Source of the DNA: CALMFG01 sp963674805
GTDB lineage: Bacteria > Bacillota > Clostridia > Christensenellales > CALMFG01
Direction: 5' to 3'
Assembly (NCBI GenBank): GCA_963674805.2
Contig: CAXXNY010000021.1
Location: 124,001-188,000, forward strand
Length of the DNA: 64,000 nt
Shown: positions 59,033 through 64,000 of the stretch, in pieces
Numbering within the stretch: position 1 is the stretch's first letter
How the letters are laid out: every line of letters begins with the position of its first letter
The notes under the pieces: generated by a model
Seen by the model: the letters and a program-made list of their open reading frames with translations, nothing else
Told to the model about the DNA's origin: nothing
Database searches by the model: none
Position numbers and translations under genes: made by a program

Positions 59033-59080
59033 GACATATGTCCGATATGATGATTATACTACAAAATGGACATATGTCAA
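59033..59080 (-). promoter_or_regulatory. Promoter with paired operators for DUF5320-DUF134
   Basis: Minus-strand TTGACA (59075-59080), 16-base spacer, TATAAT (59053-59058). Two identical palindromes GACATATGTC flank it, at 59069-59078 (over the -35) and 59033-59042 (downstream of the start), within inverted TTGACATATGTCC blocks. A repressor binding both would close the promoter. Confidence 0.75.
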
Positions 59081-59243
59081 TAACTATTTATTCTGAACTC
59101 GCTGTTATTTTTTAGTTTAAAGCCACCAATATCGGATTATAAAAAGACAGAAGGATACAGTTTTACAACAAAAGCAACATATTCCGGATTTTCAAAACGG
59201 ATTCACGTATAATAAACCTTTAAAATAACAAGGAGGATGGGAA

Positions 59244-60212
59244 ATGGCGCAAAGAACGCATAACGCCCGGTGGGTATTGGTTTTAATCTTGGTGCTTATT
59301 TTAATGGTCAGCGGTATTGCTGCCTGCCAGCCGAAAGCGGCTGAGGCCAAGGCGATGCCGGAAGTGGCCGAAGCAACGGTAGAGGACGCAGATAAAGCGG
59401 CATTTTTGGGTGTCTGGGCGTTGGTATCTGCCCAGGGAGAAAACGGCTGTGCGGCGGATTTAGAGGCCGGAGAAAGCGAACGCATCGTGTTCACACAGGA
59501 TGACCGGATTTACCGGCTGGTTTACCGCGAAGACGGGGCATTGGACAGCAAAGAAATTGAGGTCTATGATTATGCGGATAATGCGGTCAGCTGTGACGCT
59601 CTTTCTTTTGTGATTGAAGACAATCAGGAAGTCAAGTGGCAGATCAAGGGTAAGAACTTGGTCAGCAGTGTCTGGGCGGACGGCGCACAAGTTGCTGAAC
59701 TTGCTGAATATGAAGCGACGGAGCTAACCGTTGACGATGTTATTTTTGAACAGGTGACAGTGGACTTTGAGCCGGCAAAAGCCGGATCGATTACTTACCA
59801 GCAATATGACTCGCCGGAAATTGAGGACAGCAGGCCAATTTATGAGGTGCTGGACAGCAAGCCGGTTTGGGTGATGATTGGCCTTGCGGATAATCCGCAG
59901 AAGGTGGAAGTGCCGGATGAAGAGGCCGATTTTAAGCTGAGTGATTTTGATAATATGGCCTACACCGTGGCGTTTTACCAGAACGGGAAACTCGTGATCC
60001 ACGGGGATATCTATGGTGTGACAGGACAGGAAGAGAGCACCTATAAGGTGGTTGATACGCATTATTGCGATCAGACGCCGGACGGCGAAGGCGCCGGATT
60101 CCGTTTCTATTTGGGCAAGGATGGCTGGCTGTACGCCTGTATTTATTACAGCGAAGGCTTCGTAAACGCCGAAGCTACCGATTTTATGGTCTTAAAGCCG
60201 TTGGAACAATAA
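59244..60212 (+). CDS. Lipoprotein of unknown function
   Basis: A 322-aa lipoprotein: TM-like signal with lipobox SGIAAC, an Ala/Glu linker, then a lipocalin-like region (FLGVWALVSAQGENG, RIVFTQDDRIYRLVY, VSSVWADGAQVAEL; about 55-150) and a second beta-rich domain (about 185-322). AAGGAGG precedes ATG. Substrate unknown. Confidence 0.75.
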   Translation: MAQRTHNARWVLVLILVLILMVSGIAACQPKAAEAKAMPEVAEATVEDADKAAFLGVWALVSAQGENGCAADLEAGESERIVFTQDDRIYRLVYREDGALDSKEIEVYDYADNAVSCDALSFVIEDNQEVKWQIKGKNLVSSVWADGAQVAELAEYEATELTVDDVIFEQVTVDFEPAKAGSITYQQYDSPEIEDSRPIYEVLDSKPVWVMIGLADNPQKVEVPDEEADFKLSDFDNMAYTVAFYQNGKLVIHGDIYGVTGQEESTYKVVDTHYCDQTPDGEGAGFRFYLGKDGWLYACIYYSEGFVNAEATDFMVLKPLEQ

Positions 60213-60230
60213 AAAAGCGAAGTGATATAA

Positions 60231-60255
60231 GCTCCGGACCCCGGAGCTTTTTTTG
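60231..60255 (+). terminator. Terminator
   Basis: AGCTCCGG / CCGGAGCT stem with a short loop and T run after the lipoprotein gene. Confidence 0.85.
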
Positions 60256-60287
60256 TGCGGATAAACGGCCGTCAGCCCAAATATTCC

Positions 60288-60315
60288 TTGAAAACATGCG
60301 GATTGTTGGTATAAT
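60288..60315 (+). promoter_or_regulatory. Promoter of PPi-PFK gene
   Basis: TTGAAA (60288-60293), 16 bases, TATAAT (60310-60315). Palindrome CTAGTT-TATT-AACTAG (60339-60354) lies in the leader. Confidence 0.6.
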
Positions 60316-60372
60316 GGTATCATTGAAAATTTCGAATTCTAGTTTATTAACTAGCCTTTAAGGAGGGAACCA

Positions 60373-61620
60373 ATGAGTGAATTAAAAGGAGCATGTATTT
60401 TCGGCCAATCCGGCGGCCCGACATCAGTTATTAATGCCAGCGCGGCCGGCGTGTTTACCGAAGCGCTCAAGCAGACCTGTATCACCGCGGTTTACGGCGC
60501 GGCGCACGGAATCAAGGGTGTTTTAGAGGAAAACTTCTATGACATGAGCAAAGAGGATGCGGAGACATTTAAATTGATGAAGACCACACCATCTTCAGCG
60601 CTCGGCTCGGTGCGGTATAAACTGAAAGACGCAGACGTTGATGATACCGACTACAAACGCCTGCTCGAAGTGTTTAAGAAATATGACATCCGCTATTTCT
60701 TCTATAACGGCGGAAACGACTCCATGGATACATGCAACAAGGTGTCAAAGTATATGCAGAAAGTCGGCTATGAATGCCGCGTTATCGGCGTGCCAAAGAC
60801 TATTGATAATGACCTTTGGGGCACAGACCACTGCCCGGGATACGGAAGCGCCGCAAAATATGTTGCGACTTCAACGATGGAAGTGTATCATGACGCGACC
60901 GTTTACGACACCGGCACGATCACGATTCTGGAAATGATGGGCAGAAACGCAGGATGGCTGACGGCGGCAACAGCGCTGGCAGCGAACAAAGGCAAAGGTC
61001 CGGACATGATTTACCTGCCGGAAGTCGCCTTTGATATGGAGAAGTTCTTAGATGACGTTGATACGCTGTATAAGAAAAACAACCATGTCATCATCGCGGT
61101 ATCCGAAGGCATCAAGGATAAAGACGGGAAATACATCTCGGAATACGGCTCATCCATGTCCAAGAGCACAGACTCTTTCGGTCATGCACAGCTCGGCGGA
61201 TTAGCCGATACGCTGGCGGAGTTTATCAAAGAAAAGACCGGAGCAAAAGTCAGACCGGTTGAGTTCTCGATTCTGCAGCGCTGTGCGGCACACGGCGGTT
61301 CTAAAACCGATGCGGATGAATCATTTATGGCAGGGCAGGCAGCGGTAACGAGTGCGGTCGAAGGCAAGACGGACTATATGGTTGCGTTTGAACGCGCTGC
61401 CGGCAAGGACTATGTTTGCAATATCAAATTGATTAACCTCGACGAAGTGGCAAACAAAGAAAAGACCATTCCGATGGAATGGATCACCAAGGACGGCAAG
61501 GGGCTGACACAGGAGTTTTTAGACTATGTAACCCCGCTGATCCAGGGCCAATCCGAACTTCCCTATGAAGACGGTCTGCCGAAATTCGCTCAGCTGAAGA
61601 AAGTGCTTGCGAAAAAATAA
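60373..61620 (+). CDS. pfp: Phosphofructokinase, PPi-dependent type
   Basis: A 415-aa PFK-A superfamily enzyme: GQSGGPTSVINASAAG (nucleotide/PPi loop), YNGGNDSMDTCNKVS, GVPKTIDNDLWGTDHCPGYG (active-site Asp) and EMMGRNAGWLTAATAL. The Asp after GGN, in place of Gly in ATP enzymes, is characteristic of PPi-using forms. It phosphorylates fructose-6-P reversibly in glycolysis. AAGGAGGG precedes ATG. Confidence 0.92.
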   Translation: MSELKGACIFGQSGGPTSVINASAAGVFTEALKQTCITAVYGAAHGIKGVLEENFYDMSKEDAETFKLMKTTPSSALGSVRYKLKDADVDDTDYKRLLEVFKKYDIRYFFYNGGNDSMDTCNKVSKYMQKVGYECRVIGVPKTIDNDLWGTDHCPGYGSAAKYVATSTMEVYHDATVYDTGTITILEMMGRNAGWLTAATALAANKGKGPDMIYLPEVAFDMEKFLDDVDTLYKKNNHVIIAVSEGIKDKDGKYISEYGSSMSKSTDSFGHAQLGGLADTLAEFIKEKTGAKVRPVEFSILQRCAAHGGSKTDADESFMAGQAAVTSAVEGKTDYMVAFERAAGKDYVCNIKLINLDEVANKEKTIPMEWITKDGKGLTQEFLDYVTPLIQGQSELPYEDGLPKFAQLKKVLAKK

Positions 61621-61641
61621 GCGATAAATAAAGTATAATCA

Positions 61642-61675
61642 AAGACCCGGACGATATGCCCGGGTCTTTTTTATT
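61642..61675 (+). terminator. Terminator of PFK gene
   Basis: AAAGACCCGG / CCGGGTCTTT stem followed by T run. A second GC-rich hairpin (CCCCCGGC/GCCGGGGG, about 61685-61704) follows for the convergent gene. Confidence 0.85.
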
Positions 61676-61725
61676 GTATAAGAACCCCCCCGGCTGCGCC
61701 GGGGGATATTTATTATTTCGGTTTG

Positions 61726-62484
61726 TTAAACGTTCGCCTGTGCCTGTTTTTTCTTTACTCCGGCAACCGCCTTTTTTAAAACCTTGCCGACAGAATCATG
61801 GATTACGAGATTTGCCGTACGGTCCGCGGGCGTCGCGTCAAGGTTGATTAAAACGACTGCTCGGCCCGAGAAAAACCGGACCAGTGACGCGGCCGGATGA
61901 ACGATCATTGATGTGCCGCCGATTATTAAAAGGTCAGCCTTGCTGATTTCCTGAATGGCTCGGTTTACCGCTTCGTCCGGCAAAGGCTCTTCATACAGCA
62001 CGACATCCGGACGTACCATACCGCCGCAAACGCCGCAGACCGGCAGCTCATCGCTGTCCAGAACGGTCTTGAGCCCATACGCCTTCCCGCAATCCACGCA
62101 ATGGTTCCGGTGTACCGATCCGTGCAGCTCAATGACATTCCGGCTTCCGGCCTGCTGGTGCAGCCCGTCAATATTCTGGGTGACAACAGCGTTTAATTTG
62201 CCCATTTGTTCCAACTCGGCCAGGGCAGTATGCGCGGCATTCGGCTTGGCTCCGGTATAGATCATTTTTGATTTATAAAAACGATAAAAATCCTTTGGAT
62301 AAGTGTAGAAATATGATGCGCTGATGATGCGCTCAGGCGGGATCGGCTCATCAGTGTCTGCATATAAGCCGTCCGCGCTTCTGAAATCCGGGATGCCGCT
62401 TTCAGTGGATACACCGGCGCCTCCGAAAAATACGATTCGCTTGCTTTGTTCAATCCACTCCTGCAGCTGCTTGATGCTGTCCAT
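61726..62484 (-). CDS. cobB: Sir2 NAD-dependent deacylase
   Basis: A 252-aa sirtuin: GGAGVSTESGIPDFRS (NAD), TQNIDGLH, catalytic His in IELHGSVH, zinc Cys in CVDC and CGVCGG, and IIGGTSMIVHPAA. It removes acyl groups from lysine. No partner gene is adjacent. Confidence 0.94.
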   Translation of the reverse strand: MDSIKQLQEWIEQSKRIVFFGGAGVSTESGIPDFRSADGLYADTDEPIPPERIISASYFYTYPKDFYRFYKSKMIYTGAKPNAAHTALAELEQMGKLNAVVTQNIDGLHQQAGSRNVIELHGSVHRNHCVDCGKAYGLKTVLDSDELPVCGVCGGMVRPDVVLYEEPLPDEAVNRAIQEISKADLLIIGGTSMIVHPAASLVRFFSGRAVVLINLDATPADRTANLVIHDSVGKVLKKAVAGVKKKQAQANV

Positions 62485-62539
62485 GTGTATGCTCCTTATG
62501 TCTGATACTTGTAATGAATATATTTTTTAATTTATAAAA

Positions 62540-63460
62540 CTAGACGTCATATAAACCCGTGGATAAATACCGTTCTCCGCTGTCCGGGAAGACCACAACA
62601 ATCGTCTTGCCCTTGTTTTCCGGACGCTTTGCCAGCGTTAATGCGGCATACGCCGCTGCCCCGGAAGATACACCGGCCAGCAGGGCCTCGGTCTTTGCCA
62701 GCAGCGCCGCTGTGTTGCGGGCATCGGTATCCGACACTTTCACAACTTCGTCAATAACGTCAACATCCAGCGTATCCGGAACAAATCCCGCGCCGATTCC
62801 CTGTATCTGGTGCGGTCCGGCTGACTCGCCGGAAATCACGGCGGAGGATTCGGGTTCAACCGCCACCACGTAGACATCGCCAAGCTCTTTTTTCAGCGTA
62901 CGGCCGACACCACTGACCGTTCCGCCTGTGCCAACGCCAGCGACAAAAATATCTACCCTTCGATCGGTATCGTCTAAAATCTCTATCGCGGTGGTTTTAA
63001 CATGCGTCGCCGGATTTGCCGGATTTTTAAACTGTTGCGGCATAAAGCCTTTTTGCTCTTTGACGATTTCTTCCGCCTTTCTGATTGCACCTGCCATCCC
63101 GTCTGCGCCGGGTGTTAAGACCAGCTCTGCACCGAACGCGGAAAGCAGCTGCCGCCGCTCCACGCTCATGGTATCCGGCATTGTCAGGATGATGCGGTAG
63201 CCGCGGCTTTTTGCGGTCATGGCAAGGCCGATGCCGGTGTTGCCGCTGGTTGGTTCTACGATCAGGCCGCCGGGCTTCAAACGCCCATCCTGTTCGGCTG
63301 TGATAATCATATTATAGGCAATCCGGTCTTTAACGCTGCCGCCCGGATTAAATGACTCAAGCTTTGCGATGATTCTGGCGTCCGCGGATTGACCAAAACG
63401 GCTGAGCTCCAGCATGGGTGTACGGCCGATTAAATCCGTGACTTGCTTTGCGATTTTCAT
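62540..63460 (-). CDS. cysK: Cysteine synthase (O-acetylserine sulfhydrylase)
   Basis: A 306-aa PLP enzyme: PLP lysine in NPGGSVKDRIA, TSGNTGIGLA substrate loop, GVGTGGTVSG phosphate site and IQGIGAGFVP. It makes cysteine from O-acetylserine and sulfide. AAAGGAGAC precedes ATG. Divergent from the serine acetyltransferase gene that supplies its substrate. Confidence 0.96.
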   Translation of the reverse strand: MKIAKQVTDLIGRTPMLELSRFGQSADARIIAKLESFNPGGSVKDRIAYNMIITAEQDGRLKPGGLIVEPTSGNTGIGLAMTAKSRGYRIILTMPDTMSVERRQLLSAFGAELVLTPGADGMAGAIRKAEEIVKEQKGFMPQQFKNPANPATHVKTTAIEILDDTDRRVDIFVAGVGTGGTVSGVGRTLKKELGDVYVVAVEPESSAVISGESAGPHQIQGIGAGFVPDTLDVDVIDEVVKVSDTDARNTAALLAKTEALLAGVSSGAAAYAALTLAKRPENKGKTIVVVFPDSGERYLSTGLYDV

Positions 63461-63634
63461 TTAGGGCTGTCTCCTTTTCAATAATGCCATGATTATTATA
63501 TATGCAGACACGCACATTTGTGCTAAAATACTGACAAACTAAAAATCAAACACACTATCAACATAGTATTATGTTATGCTTAAATCGTCAATCAAAATGC
63601 GTAAAACAGATTATTAAGCGGAAAGGAGCTGCAG

Positions 63635-64000
63635 ATGGAACTCAGCCGGTGGCTAAAAGAAAACTCGGGAAGGATTTCGGATGAAATCTGTGATATTAAT
63701 TTAAAGAACCAGTTTAACAACAACTGTTTAAACCAGACATCCAAGACGGACATCATTAAAGTGTTAAACGATCTGCGGCGGCTGATTTTTCCGGGCATAT
63801 ACGAGACAGAAAAACTGGATTATTCCAACCTGTCCAATATTACGGACAGCCGGTTTCGCATCACTGCGATTGAACTTTGCGATATCATTGAAAACGTGCT
63901 GATGGAACACTGCACGCATAAAGAAGAAAAAGGCCCGGATTGCAGAGAGTGCAAGACCGAAGCAAACCGGTTTGCGATTCAGGTGATGGAAAGCCTGCCG
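63635..64000 (+). CDS. cysE: Serine O-acetyltransferase, 5' part
   Basis: The first 122 codons; the gene runs off the window. LNDLRRLIFPGIYETEKLDY is the conserved N-terminal stretch of the EpsC-type serine acetyltransferases of Firmicutes, and the helical part with CX-rich HCTHKEEKGPDCRECK fits their N-domain; the hexapeptide-repeat catalytic part is outside. AAAGGAG precedes ATG. Divergent pair with cysK. Confidence 0.75.
   Translation, partial: MELSRWLKENSGRISDEICDINLKNQFNNNCLNQTSKTDIIKVLNDLRRLIFPGIYETEKLDYSNLSNITDSRFRITAIELCDIIENVLMEHCTHKEEKGPDCRECKTEANRFAIQVMESLP

Noticed and set aside
63461..63634. T-box or S-box riboswitch between cysK and cysE
   Set aside because: The gap is about 170 bases and shows neither a T-box sequence nor a long leader with terminator; only ordinary promoter-like sequence is present.
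1..64000. CRISPR array, rRNA or further complete tRNA
   Set aside because: No regularly spaced repeats of suitable length and no rRNA or cloverleaf sequence seen apart from the tRNA pieces described.

Overview
The window is a piece of a Firmicutes chromosome, most likely Clostridia. The signs are Gram-positive lipoboxes and SHOCT proteins, AGGAGG-type ribosome sites, a PPi-type phosphofructokinase, a GH3/GH13/GH114 sugar locus, and a cysK/cysE pair with a Firmicutes-type serine acetyltransferase. A genus cannot be fixed from sequence alone.

Bases 1 to about 34,350 are prophage DNA integrated in a tRNA-Ala(GGC) gene whose 3' part opens the window. From the left: a leftward lysogeny arm (ClpP-like SDH protease with a 64-aa partner, tyrosine integrase, SRA/HNH modification-dependent nuclease, Nudix hydrolase, two membrane proteins, a lipoprotein, CI-type repressor); a divergent cI/cro switch with palindromic operators; a patch of small divergent gene cassettes; a rightward early module (excisionase-like HTH, SSB, HNH, replication initiator with iterons, late regulator); a moron glycosyltransferase-like gene; then a complete siphovirus late operon (HNH, TerS/TerL, portal, protease, HK97 capsid, connectors, tail tube, gpG/GT frameshift, tape measure, hub, fibres, two lysins, holin). 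The right end (30.8-34.35 kb) is a scrapyard: duplicated gene tails, a second tRNA fragment, repeated flanks and cargo including a D-Ala-D-Ala-ligase-like ATP-grasp enzyme. Two sets of att-like repeats (anticodon-arm core 4-28/32291-32315 and T-arm core 37-55/34336-34354) suggest at least two successive integrations at the same tRNA.

Bases 34.4-64 kb are host DNA: an HD-GYP membrane protein, a polytopic GT-C-like membrane protein, an orphan phage tail-fibre gene cut off by an IS3-family element, SHOCT proteins, a MerR regulator, a PlsC-like acyltransferase with a zinc ribbon, an aldolase-II/SpoU methyltransferase pair, a leftward sugar operon (GPH permease, GH13 glucosidase, GH114 lipoprotein), ferritin-like/VIT1, peroxiredoxin, an SPL-type radical SAM protein, GH3 beta-glucosidase, a cation/proton antiporter, lipoproteins, a DUF134/DUF5320 pair, PPi-PFK, sirtuin and the cysteine pair.

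The most interesting points are: a canonical promoter with an overlapping LexA-type box facing the 3' end of a repressor that has no peptidase domain, so SOS control may act through convergent transcription and/or a cationic peptide; a translationally coupled Nudix plus SRA-HNH pair; a candidate programmed frameshift in a small early gene; a four-stem structured element inserted in the tail operon; and arm-type direct repeats that redefine the prophage ends.
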